Origin: Mangifera indica
Lineage: Eukaryota; Streptophyta; Magnoliopsida; Sapindales; Anacardiaceae
NCBI RefSeq assembly: GCF_011075055.1
Contig: NC_058145.1
Location: 5,427,228 to 5,491,227, forward strand
Length of the DNA stretch: 64,000 nucleotides
Direction of reading: 5' to 3'
The number at the start of each line of letters is the position of its first letter. The first letter of the stretch is position 1. Of the stretch, positions 14,183 to 26,000 are shown piece by piece. The notes below the pieces were generated by a model. That model made no database searches and was not told where the DNA came from. It was given only the letters and a program-made list of their open reading frames with translations. The translations under genes were made by a program, and so were the position numbers.

Positions 14183-14706
14183 ATAGATGATTGTCTTCCC
14201 AAAGACAACAATCTCTTCCCATGGCCATAAACAGATAAGTGATCTTACAGGGAAACCGATGACTCTCAAGAGCAGGAGAAAGTGATTGTGGCAAATGATA
14301 TGAATGAAAAAGAATACTATATCGTATGCTAGTTGTTAAGAAGAGAGAGTGTCTATAATGCAAGGTAAGACCGACATTGGCTCGACCTCAGGTATGAAGA
14401 GCTGCTAGAGATAAAGGAAGAAAGTGACCATTATAAATTAGGAAGAGGGAATGAAAAATAAATCCTAGAAGAGAAAATGTTGTTTTTTTTTAAAACTTAG
14501 CGTAAGGAAAACATTGTTAGTTTTAGGGTTTATGAGAGAAAATAAGATTAAATTTTAATTTATTTTTAATATTACTAAAAAATAATGGTTTTACCTTTAA
14601 AACTAATAGACTTAACAGTTCATATGTGTGTATTTAGGTTTTTGAAAGATAATAGGTAAGAACTTGAGAAAAGAATATACTTTGGACGAAAATAAGTCCC
14701 TTGGCC
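14183..14706. mobile_element. Possible truncated Mutator-type foldback element
   Basis: The right edge (tttggacgaaaataagtccc then ttggcc, 14,681-14,706) resembles the terminal repeat of the foldback element at 27,413-28,068. The left part has the same style of short GC-richer sequence. The left terminal repeat is absent, so this is tentative. From 14,707 to 15,068 I see only AT-rich sequence. Confidence 0.35.
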
Positions 14707-15068
14707 TTTTTTGTTTTTATTTTTGGATTTGATATAAGGTACAATAAATTACCATTTAAAAAATGTAAAATTTAATATCATTGCTACAGGTTCGTAATCC
14801 TAATTTTCTTCTTCAACTTTTTAAAGAAAGCAACAATAAATGCATTTTTAGATTTTAAAAATAAAAATTGGACTTTTTTATTTTATTTTGAAAAAAAATA
14901 TAATAACAGCCTATCTAAACTCATTTGTGAAAATAACAAAATTTATCTTTCAAAAGACCTATTTATTTTCTAAAAATTATTATTTAAAACTCATTATTTT
15001 AATATCATATATATTTGAAGTAAATCAAATTACATCGATAACTATTTCTTTTATTTTTTATAATAATA

Positions 15069-15241
15069 AAATTATATAAACCCACTTTAAGTATAAAAAT
15101 AAGTATATATTTGATACGTGTTATCAAATAATATGATGATTTTAAATTAAGGATAAAGTAGCACTTAATCGTATAGTGACAAATTATATATATATTCATT
15201 TGTGTATTTAAAAGTAGATACATATAACATTACTCTTTTTA
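15069..15241 (-). mobile_element. About 170-bp stem-loop MITE, copy 1
   Basis: Imperfect terminal inverted repeats around 'gattttaaattaaggataaagta'. It matches the element at 60,108-60,270 in reverse orientation. A further partial copy follows at about 15,243-15,345 ('gtcattatatgattgagtaattttgaatta'). Confidence 0.65.
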
Positions 15242-15345
15242 TAAAAAAAATTATGTGTACAAGTAATAAATACAAAGTTGTATACAAACAACGATATGTC
15301 ATTATATGATTGAGTAATTTTGAATTAGAGATAAAATATTATCTT

Positions 15346-16770
15346 CCATTCTATTCATTATTTTGAAAATTTATCTTTTGTTTCGTTTGTTATATCGAAA
15401 ATTTGAAGTGATTTACTTTAAAACATTAGAAAAAAATTTCGCTATGATTGGTTTTTCACTACATTGTACAAAATTTATGATAAATGCTTGTGTTAATCCA
15501 AAATTTATGGTTTTTGAAAAAGTTACGATTTTAAGTTTATAGGTTAAAATTGATAGATTTTCTTTTGGTAATTTAACAAAAATAGCAATGAACCTTTAAA
15601 GAGGGTCTTGGAACAATCAAAGCTTGACCAACTTAATAAAAAACTAGCAAAAACAAGCCAGGGCAAGATAGGTTTGAGAAACAACAAAAGAAGACTGCAT
15701 CTTTTTCTCTTGAAGGTCTATCATGGTTTTTACTGTAAGAAAGTTCAAGAGGAATTGAACCTAACTTAATATATCTATAATTTAAAGCAAACAAGTAGAC
15801 TTGTCCACCATGTAAGATCTATACATGAGATCACCATAAAAAATACATAATATAGAATACCAAGCAAACAAGAGCAACTACAGTGGAAACAACACAAGTC
15901 ATAACATGTGCAAAGACATGAATGGCAACACTTAAGAAGGCAAGGAAAAAGGAGTTAATATGGAGCTTCTGGGCTACCGAAACAATGAAGCAAACACAAC
16001 AACTAAAGATTGTTTGATAGAAGTAGAATAAAGGGAGCTACAACAAAACAACTGTTGCAAAACTAGCCTAGAGCAAGGAAGAATGCATGTGAATAGAAAG
16101 TCTAAGGTAGGCTGAAAAAAATCCAACAAAAAGAAACTTCTTCACTAGCTTAGTAGAGAGGATATTAGACTATAGGAAAATGCTAGGATGGCTTAATAAA
16201 ATCTTAAACGGAAGGTGCAACTAGACATAAAAACCAAAATTTTGCCATATCAGAAGTAAAAACCTAGGTAGAGTTTGAGTTTGAAAAAATCAAATCTCTA
16301 ACAGGAGTATAAAAACCTAGAACACAAAGAATGATGTAGCAAAAAAGAGAAAACCTAGAGCAACAGTTAAGGACCAAAAATAACAAAAAACCAGGAAATA
16401 AAGTAGACTAAACCAAATAGTTTGCAGGTAGTAAAAAAATCCGAAATAAACAAGTAGTATTGAAAGAGGATAGAATGCATGGATACGGTAAAAATAATAG
16501 GTGAAGAAGAAGATGTAAAAAATGTCATGCATATAGGTAGAACAAGAATCAAACCATGATTAAGGCATATAAAAGAAGAATGAAAGTTTTACCTATTTCT
16601 TTGCCTTTTATAAAGATATAGGATGATGGATTAAGCTTTTTACTTAAAGAACATCCAAAAGACTGCACCTTCCAAGCCAAATCTTGGAAAGAGAAGAGAG
16701 TTTTTAGTTTGTTTTATGAGAGAAAGTAAAGTGCAAGAATGTTTGTGTTAGTTCAGAATGAACTAAAATG
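15346..16770. other. Unassigned AT-rich region
   Basis: No frame with a recognisable family. The minus-strand ORFs at 16,317-16,552 are two overlapping frames of a low-complexity tract rich in aaa/gaa on the + strand, and I do not call them genes. Part may be the U5 side of the LTR that ends at 18,016. Confidence 0.4.
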
Positions 16771-18016
16771 CACTTTATATAATGATGACCCATTTTGCAA
16801 TTTCAAAATTCTTATTTGGCCCAAAAAAATCATAATTTGAAGTCTTACTATATATGTATATCAAATATATACCTTAGCCACCTTAATTTCATCTCACTAA
16901 CATTTTAACTTTTAAAATGTTATTTTTACATCTATATAACAATTTATATGATTTTCATTATCCTTTGGAAGGTGCTTACCATCATTGGATAATTAATCCT
17001 CCTTTTCAAAAGCTTGCTTTATTGGTATGACACTTTAGGTTTACCGTGGTGTAATTGTGAGTCTTTGTTTAGATGATTCGAAAGTGCACCGAAAACTCAA
17101 TGACAATAGTAAACATCTAATAATGTGTCATAACCCCTCAACCAGAATAAAGAAATCTCCAATCATACATTCCATGTAGGCAATATCCTCCTGTTGTCTA
17201 ATCTAAATCAATTTTGGACTCATAGATTATCGAAGTCCTAATTTTGATTCTTTACGAATCATTAATTTAAATATTCGAAAAATGTCATAACGAATATCCT
17301 TCATATGACTTACATTATACTCTAGCTAGAGATTCGATTTTCAATATTTATCGATGTTCATTTTAGAACTCAGATCCAAGTCAAATTAACAGATATTCAG
17401 ATGTCAATACTTTTTGAGTTAATGAATCCCATCTTAACCATCATTCTTCTCCATATACAAATAAGACCTAACTAGTATGACTTATCTTATGAGATGTGGT
17501 TAACCTTGTATATATACACCACATAAATCACACTTATCCATATTAGATCTGACTATGACGTATCAGGTCAAAAGATTATTTCATACACTAGTACAACTTA
17601 TAATAAGTCATTAACTACAATTTAATGACCGTGTGACTTATCATTATTTGGTCATGTTTGAAAAATGATTCTCTAACTGTTAATCCATATCAATATCGTA
17701 ATAACATGACCATCATTGTCATCCGAACTAACATCATCTCATAATATTTAACAAAGGTATTCGATATGCCTATTATATGATATAATTGCCTAAGTTATGT
17801 CACGTTCGTAGGAACAATTCGATGACTCAGTTTGTATATTAAGTGAGTTATTCAGACAATTCACATACATACTTTATATTATTGCAAATAAAGGAAACAA
17901 CTTATGCATATGAAAAAAAACTACTTCTTTTATTAATAATTCACATAAATGTACATATAAGATTAAAATGCCCCTAGAACCGATAACATGAATGGTTGAT
18001 AGGGCATACACTAACA
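16771..18016 (-). repeat. LTR of a second copia family, left boundary unresolved
   Basis: On the minus strand it starts TGTTAGTGTATGCCC at 18,016, next to RNase H remnants, as a 3' LTR should. A TATA-like tatataaag lies at about 16,771-16,779 (minus). The LTR may extend further left to about 16,560. No second copy is in the window to define it. Confidence 0.5.
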
Positions 18017-19870
18017 AAACTTTCATTTACACTAGAGTCATTTGTTATTGTATTGTATACCCATCTTCTTAAGATAATGGTCTTGCTATTTCAGTGTCAT
18101 TAACTTAGTTAGTGGGTCAACTGCATTTTTAGTTTTCGATGTCATTTGTATTATTCTTTCTCTAGTTATAATGAATTCTCTCAAAATGTGATACTTTCGT
18201 TGAATATATTTAGACCTTTGATGCGCTCTTGGTTCTTTTGCCTATGTAATAACACTGGTATTATCACAAAACATGGTTATCAAATAAGCTATGTTTGGAA
18301 ACTCACCAAGTTTAAATATGAACTTGCACATCTATACAACGTTTTTTGCAGTTTTTGAAGCAATAAACTTATGTAGTAGAGTCAACAGTGGTTGATTGTT
18401 TGGAACTCTTCTAACTAACCACACCCCTATTACAAATAAAAATGAACCCTAATGTAGAGTTTTTATCGTCAACGTTTGAATGGAAATCAGAGTTTGAATG
18501 TCCCTAAATGTTTAACTTCAAACACCCATAACTTAAAATAAGATCCTTAGTCCTTCTTAAGTATTTTAAAATTGATTTCATAGTTGACCAATGTTTCTCA
18601 TCTAAATTATCTTGATATCTACTTATAACACTTACAACAAATGATACATCAGGTCTTGAACATAGCATTGTGTACATGAGTCCACCTACAGCTGAAGCAT
18701 AGGGCACATTACGCATCCACTGTCGCTTTTTATTAGTCTTTGGACCGATATCTTTAAAAAGATAAACATCATGAATGACGGGTAAAAGTTCTTTTTTTGA
18801 GTTTTTTATGTTAAACCTTTTCAACAATTTTTCTATGTACAATTTTTAAGATAATCCAATTATCTTTTTCATTCGATCTTTATAAATACGAATTTCAAGG
18901 ACATATGTCACATCTCCTAAGTCTTTCATCAAGAAAGTTCTGGGTAACCAGATTTTCACCTCATTCATCATGCTAATGTCATTACCCATTATAGTATGTC
19001 ATATATATACAATATGAGGAATGTAATGACATAATTCTTAACCCATTTGTAAACATAGAGCTCATGTGTATTCTTTTTAAAATCAAACAATTTCACTATT
19101 TCATTAAATCGAATGTTCCAACTTTTGAAAGCTTGTTTTAACCCATAAATAGATTGATGCAACTTGCATACCTTATGCCTTTCAAAAACGGATACAAAAC
19201 CTATAGGTTATTCCATATATATGTTTTCTTCAATGAATCTATTGAGGAACACGATCTTGACATCCATTTGCCGAATTTCATAATCACGGTATGTTATGAT
19301 AACTAGCATTATTCAAATTGATTTAATCATAGCTACGAGCAAAAAAGTTTCCTCATTATCCAACCTTTGTTTCTGAGTATAAGCTTTTGCTACTAATCGC
19401 GCTTTATAGGTCTCCATTTTTCCATCCTTGCCAATTTTTCTCTTAAAGACCTATTTACAACCAATAGGAACAATCCTTGTTGTGGATTGATAAGTGTCCA
19501 TCCTTGATTAGTATACATTGATTCTATTTTAGAATTCATTACTTCTAAGCATCTACTTGAATCAATATCCAATATAGCTTCCTCGTAGTTTATGGCATCA
19601 TCATTATGATTTATTTCTCCCACTAAGTAGGATTCAAAATCTTGTATTACAACTTTGTTTCTTACATTCATAAAAACACAAGTTTGAGTATTGATTAAAA
19701 TACAAGTTATATGGGAGGCATTTTAGGGAACATAATCTCCATTGATTTATATCTTAACAACTTTAAGATGCATATAAACACAATCAAGGATTGAGAAATC
19801 TACCATTGCAATTGTTCAACCAAACTTTCACAGGTTGTTTACTTTGATTATGAAGAATTAATTCATCTTG
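18017..19870 (-). pseudogene. Ty1/copia RT and RNase H remnant
   Basis: The minus strand carries the N-terminal RT region (about 19,671-19,100, with a broken version of the segment before the palm), a degraded catalytic site at about 18,985 (YIYD in place of YVDD), and a good block at 18,842-18,504 (YASAVGGLMYTMLCSRPDVSFVVSVISRYQ, the family's usual stretch after the palm), then RNase H fragments to about 18,030. Gag, integrase and the second LTR are absent. It is separate from the array at 1-14,182, because its LTR differs. Confidence 0.75.
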
Positions 19871-20264
19871 TATTTGACGGGTTTGATTATGAAAAAAAAA
19901 AGAGAGATGAAAGTAAAATTATCTTTAATTAAATTACTTGGTTAAATTAGCACCAAATTGAGATTGTCGATTTTTTTTATAAATTGAATGAATATTTTCC
20001 TATCAAAATTTTCAATTTGAAATTGTTTTATTAAAGTTTGGATAGAAAATAGTTACTAGACTTATTTATAAATTTGATTTTCAGTAATGTAAAACTACTA
20101 CCTTAATTTATTTTATATTTTTTAAGAATTATATAAAAAATATTTAAAAAATAATATATTAAATTATTAATATCTTTGTATTATGTTTAATTAAATATAA
20201 TAATTATTTATAATTGTCCATTGATATCAAATATAAACATAAGAATAGTATACACCCAAAAGAT

Positions 20265-20360
20265 TGCCTTTCAATTAGTATGCCACTGAAAAATACGTTT
20301 TGTAAATTAAAAACCTTCACCGTGATAGCATGCCTTTCAATTAGTATCTTACTGAAAAAT
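20265..20360 (+). repeat. Two 30-bp direct repeats, 66 bp apart
   Basis: 'tgcctttcaattagtatg..actgaaaaat' is at 20,265-20,294 and again, with a few differences, at 20,331-20,360. The rest of 19,871-20,454 is very AT-rich and shows no gene. Confidence 0.7.
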
Positions 20361-20454
20361 GCTTGTTTTCTTCAGGGACGGTGAGAACTCAAACTCATAT
20401 TTGCTTATTTTTTAAAATCTAACAACCTATCATTCTATTAAAATTTATTGATAG

Positions 20455-20967
20455 AGCTAAAAGTAAAAATATTATTTAGCTAAAATTATTAAAAAGCTAA
20501 AAATTCATTATATTTTTCTCTTTAGATTTAAAAAATTAATAATTTTTCTCTACTCAAAGTTTGAAAAGTGACAATATCCCTTCTAGGGTTTTATTTTCTT
20601 CTTTTTCTTCTCTAGCATATATTTTTTAGCTAATCTCTCATACTAGTGTGCTCTTTAGTCTATCAGAAGAAGACAAATCATTGATCAGTTGATGATTAGT
20701 GCACTGCACAAACTTCGACCAATAAATTGTCGGTCGACCTTCGGTTGGTCGATAATTTATCTTCTTTTAGTAGATTGATGGGTGCGTCGATGTGAGAGGT
20801 TAATCAGAGAACAGTTGCTAGAGAAGGAGAGAAAAAAAATGAAACTCTAAGAAAAAATTATCATTTTTTAAATTTTAGATAAAAAATTATTAATTTTTAA
20901 ATTTAAGAAAAAAAATTTAATTTATATAAACAATTTTAAATAAATAATATTTTTATTTTTAATTAAA
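20455..20967. mobile_element. Foldback MITE just upstream of the IDE-like gene
   Basis: The left arm (about 20,455-20,640) is the imperfect reverse complement of the right arm (about 20,790-20,967). Both share the series aaaaatattatttagct.., aattaataatttttctct.. and ..ttcttctctagc. The ends and target duplication are not resolved. A GC-richer centre (about 20,690-20,760) contains repeated 'ggtcga' motifs. It ends about 150 bp before the start codon, so it may lie in the promoter or 5' leader region. Confidence 0.6.
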
Positions 20968-21115
20968 TAAATTTAAAAAAAATAGGAGTTTTCACTATAA
21001 TTTGATTTCAAAAGGACCGCTGTAGACTAGTCTTCCCTTCTGATTTTATGTAAAAGAGAATCAATCGATCATTTGCAAACCAGAAAAGCGATCATTTCTC
21101 TCTCTGACTTCAAAA

Positions 21116-23008
21116 ATGGCTGTTGGTCAAGACGATGTAGAGATAAGGAAACCGCGTACGGACAAGAGAGATTACCGGAGGATTGTTCTTAGAAACTCTC
21201 TTGAAGCTCTGTTGATCAGCGATCCTGATACCGATAAGGCATTCAATCGTCTGAATTTGAAATTGATTCGATCTGATTATCTGTTGATTTTTTGTTGTAT
21301 TGAATTTACTGTTTTGTTTGTGTTGTAGTGTGCTGCTTCAATGAATGTGAGTGTTGGCTCCTTCAGTGACCCTGCTGGCCTCGAAGGCCTTGCCCATTTT
21401 CTTGGTATTTTTCTTGTGTTTAATTAAATTAGTAATTAAATGAGTTAATAACCGTGTACAAGTTCGTAATATTGTTTCAATTTTATTACTAGTTTTTTAT
21501 ACAAGTTTCTGCCTTTTTAGTGAATTTTTTCTTGATTGTTTCAGAGCATATGCTGTTCTATGCTAGCGAGAAATATCCATTAGAGGATAGCTATTCAAAG
21601 TACATTGCAGAGGTACGACCTTTTCTTTTATTTCTTTTATATTTTTTTGTGACGTTCTTTTACAGTGATGTTTGGCAAGTTCTTTTCTTTCTAATTATGG
21701 AACTTCAATGGAAGCAATTGAAGTTGAAGAAAAAGCAGATAAGTAAATAAGTCAGCCATCTTTTTTGAGGAGATTAGTCTGCTGGGAAGTCAATCAAGCA
21801 TATGGTGAACAAAAGCTTGAAATGAATACTTTACAGTTGCCCAATTTTTTGGTTGTTACTTTGTTTTGATGTATGCTTTCACCCACTTTGTTAAGCTGAA
21901 TATTTGTGGTTCAAATAGTGACCTACAATTAGTTGTAGCAGGTACATAATTTATTTTATGACCACCTTGATGTTCTATCTTTTTGTTTCATGTGATTGGA
22001 AATTAACATCTTGATACTAGTTGGTAATGTTGCTGGGAAGAAATATCTAAGCTGTCAAAGTTCTGCTGTTACTGTTCTTAGACATGCTGTGGACTTTGCC
22101 TCCTTTGATGGGTGATTGTTGTAATTAACCATATGTTTGTATTGTAAATTGTTATTATAAGAATCTATCTGTTGATATTTTTAACTACTTGTAGAAACAA
22201 ACATGTTTTATAATTATCCCTTATTATTTTTTTATTAGCGATTGGACAGAATTATATGTCATTTATTGGTTTTTTTATGTACTCCCTTAAGGTGTCTGTT
22301 TGGAGAGTGCATTTTTGTTCCCTTTGAAGGATATGTCTCTTTGGAAATTTTTGAGGCGCTAGTAATGAGTTAAGATGAACAGCATGTTGTGCAGACTGTT
22401 CTCAGGCATTTAGGATTTCTCCCACCTTTTTGACCTGGAATTTCTTGAGGACAGTCTTTCTCATCTCCATTTTAAATTATGTGATTATTGATGCATATTA
22501 ATTGTTCCATTTTTCATTTTGTGATTAATCTTTACAAGTTTTACCTGTATTTGTGTTGATCCACTTTTTTCTTCTGCTTTATCTTTCTGATGGACAGCAT
22601 GGAGGGAGCACAAATGCTTTTACAGCTTCTGAGCATACCAACTACTATTTTGATATTACCACTGATTCTTTTGAAGAGGCTCTGGACAGGTACATGTTTC
22701 TTATCCATTTTTCTAAATTAATATATTTGTTTCATAAGTTTGTGGGTTTATGTGTTTTTTTTCTGTGATTTACCAATCAGATTTGCGCAGTTCTTTATCA
22801 AACCATTGATGTCAGCTGATGCTACAATTAGGGAGATTAAAGCGGTTGATTCTGGTTAGTTACATTGTTTAGTTATTCTTGTGCATCGATTACATTATTT
22901 TCTGAATCTTGGTTTGCCATCCCTCATTCTTCCGTTCTTCTATTCTTCCTCTCCACTTATCCAGAGAACCAAAAGAACTTACTCTCTGATTCATGGAGAA
23001 TGCATCAG
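21116..23008 (+). CDS. Exons 1-6 of the IDE-like gene: catalytic N-terminal domain (residues 1-159)
   Basis: Six short exons hold the whole active site. Residues 35-160 form the peptidase M16 core: HFLEH at 64-68, then HGGSTNAFT (90-98), the conserved segment that lines the cleft in this family, and EIKAVDSEN ending near E145, the third zinc ligand. Introns 2, 4 and 5 are compact (about 90-140 bp). Intron 3 (985 bp) shows only T-rich plant intron sequence. The order and spacing of motifs match the active half of insulysins, so loss of activity is not expected from this part. No signal peptide or membrane segment is visible at the N-terminus. Confidence 0.93.
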
Positions 23009-26000
23009 GTATTGGTTACTTTGTTTGCTTATATTTTTCCAATTAGTAGTATTTGCCAATTAATACAATAATCTCAAATGTGGTGCTGGTCAGTTATCTG
23101 GACAGCATCCCATTTGCCATAAGATGCCATATGTTGTAAGAAAGATGGTTATGAATTCTTATTCATATAAGTTTTTCCTTGCAATATGTTGTGTTGGCAG
23201 GAATTCTGTGATCATTTTTTATATTCTTGTAAATTAATTCTTTTGAATTGACTAGTTCTGCTAGTCGTGGTTCTGAAACATTCTAAAAAATTTGGATTTT
23301 ATTGAAATTTTAGGTTGGAGCCTTAATACTGTCTCAATGTTCTAGATTTTAGGAGATTTGTGGTTCTTTAATGCCACAAGGAATGAAGCTAGGGGTGCCT
23401 AGCTGAAATTGTTCAGGGCAATGCAGTATAAGATCTGGCTTAACTCCAATTTTAGGGATACCTGACATTGCATGGGAACTTTGAAGGTTGTTTGGGTAGA
23501 TGGATAACTATGAATCTCTGCCATGTATATTTGCTGCATATATTCCTAACTGACTTTTACGGATTTATATTCTCCTAATTACTTTTGTTTAAGGTATATC
23601 ACATCATTGATTTCATTCATTATAGGCTTTTTGCAGAGGTCCATTTTGAAGAATTTTTTCATTCTTTTCTATATATAAAAAGGGGAAATCATCACACTGA
23701 GTGATGATCTTAATCAAACCCAATGTTTTCATATATGTGAAGAACACCTTACCAAGGGTTTTCAATTATTTTTTTGCCAAAAAAATTCTATTCAGGGGGT
23801 TTCCAATAGTTTTCAACTATATTGGGTTATTCGAAATTAGTGCATGACGCAAGATAAACATTGATGGGATTGTTATATTGTTTACAAGGACACTTAGGGT
23901 TAATATATTTCAACAGACGTAAAGGGATAAACAAAAAATTCAATATAATTTGCAAAGAAATTCTTAAGGAAAACTCAAACTGAATTTTATTAATGATTTG
24001 ATAATTTGATTGACTTTAAAGACATTAATATCTTCCACCCTTCCACGCTCTAGCCATAGTCCTTTATTAGTGGATCTCTCAAGGCATATATGTGATGTTT
24101 ACTAAAACACAAACACATCAAAGATTCATGGGTTGTTGCCAATTCTAGCATACCAAGAAAGTAATAAATTGCTCAATTTTATATTATAGGAAACATAGAT
24201 ATGTAAATAAAATTTTCTTATTAAACTCCTTAAATATAAGAAATTCAAATGAAGACCAAACTTTTAGATTTTTAATTCCATGGAACATAAATAAGGCTAA
24301 ATGATAACTTTTGCATAGCAAGACCTGAGATAGGCTCCAATAGGCCTTGTAAGACTAGTCCAATGGGCAAGGCCATGTGTTTATATTAGGTCCTGGGTAT
24401 ATATGAGAAAAAGAGAAAGAAGAAGGGAAGAAAGGAAGTAGTGAGCACAAGTGGCATAATTATGGGACCAGTAATAGGCACTCAAGTAGCGAACACTACA
24501 GCAACAAATACGCAACCAACTTTTGGGACCATTGGGATATCGTTGGTTGAGGTGGCACCACAAGGTTAGAGGAAAGGTTATGGGAGGAAAAAGAGAGATA
24601 TAGACCTGGAGAAAGGAAAAATGGTAGTAAGTGAAAAGTGAAGATAGTGGAAGAAGGGGAGAGAACCAGCTTCTTGAATGTTTGCTTAGGAGTTATGTTT
24701 GAATGTTGATTTCTCTGTTAGTCTTATCAATATTTTGTGAGTAGATTGTAAATGAAGTAGTTGATTTGTTGAATCTTTTGTTATTGGAAAAATTTCTCAA
24801 ATACAAGTTTAATACATTTCCTTGTCATGTTCTATATTATTTTGCAAACTATTGCATTCATTATACAATAGCTCAAAAGTAATCTCTCTAAGAACCTTTA
24901 GTTTTCTAATCATTTTTAACAGTAATAGCTCCAGTCTAGCTAAAGGCTCTAGTTCTATATCACTTGGTATTAAAACGTGACTAGAATGGAAGCAAAAGTG
25001 GATGCATTGGAGGCCGACATGGTAGGGATGAAAGAAAAAATGGCAGAGGTGAGCCAATAGTTGATGGAGATGAATAGTGACACGAGTGAGAAAGTAGGAG
25101 ACATGAACAATAGAATAGGAAACATGGAGTCACTAAACAGGTACCTATGGAAACTCTGAGAGGCCGTAATTGGAAAAGGAGGAGATAGGGACAAGACATT
25201 GATAGGCTTGGCATCCTTACCATTGTATTCCCCCTAACCACAGGAGACGACCATGCCTCCATCGATAGGGAATGAGGAGATGATAGAAGGAAGAGGCTAT
25301 TTCAAGGGAGAGGTGTGGGGAGTTATCCGGAGGAGATAGGGAGATACACCCTATTGACGGTTGGACCTCTTAGTATTTAACGATGATGATACGCTTGAAT
25401 GGATATTCCTTTGTAAACAATATTTTGATGTGAACAATCTAACTGAGAGGGAGTGGTTGACGATAACAAGGGTTTGTATGAAAGGTATCGCACATGGTTG
25501 TCTAAGGTGAGGAGAGAATTGACAAGCTTTTTTGGGATGGGAGGAGTTCAAAATCCTTGTCTACGTTGTTTTGATTGGGATTTGAGAGGACATCTTATGA
25601 GGAATTGTTGTCACTTCGACAAACTGACATCGTTCATGATTTCCAGTGTCAATTTGAATTACAATCCTTTGCGGTGGAAGGGTTGATAGAAGAGACGTTG
25701 ACGGGGCTATTCATGAATGGATTGGTGGATGAAGTTTGCACTGAGGTCAAGTTGTTCCACCCGACGTTGTTGGAAGAAGCATGGAGAAGGCGTTTGAGGT
25801 AAAAGAGAAGAAATGATAATTGATGGGAAGTGGGGGCCTCGACCTAATAAATCCAACCTGAAACACTTGGTAAACTTGACCTGATTTGCCTACCCAGTTG
25901 CTTATTCCAGCTCAATTCCCATCTCCATAGGTCCACTGAACCCCAACCCAACCCAACCCAACCTACCTTAAGCCAAACAACATCTAGCTCAACCAATATT

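Noticed and set aside
16317..16552. Minus-strand ORFs rich in Phe and Tyr
   Set aside because: Two overlapping frames over the same purine-rich tract; no membrane-protein family recognised.
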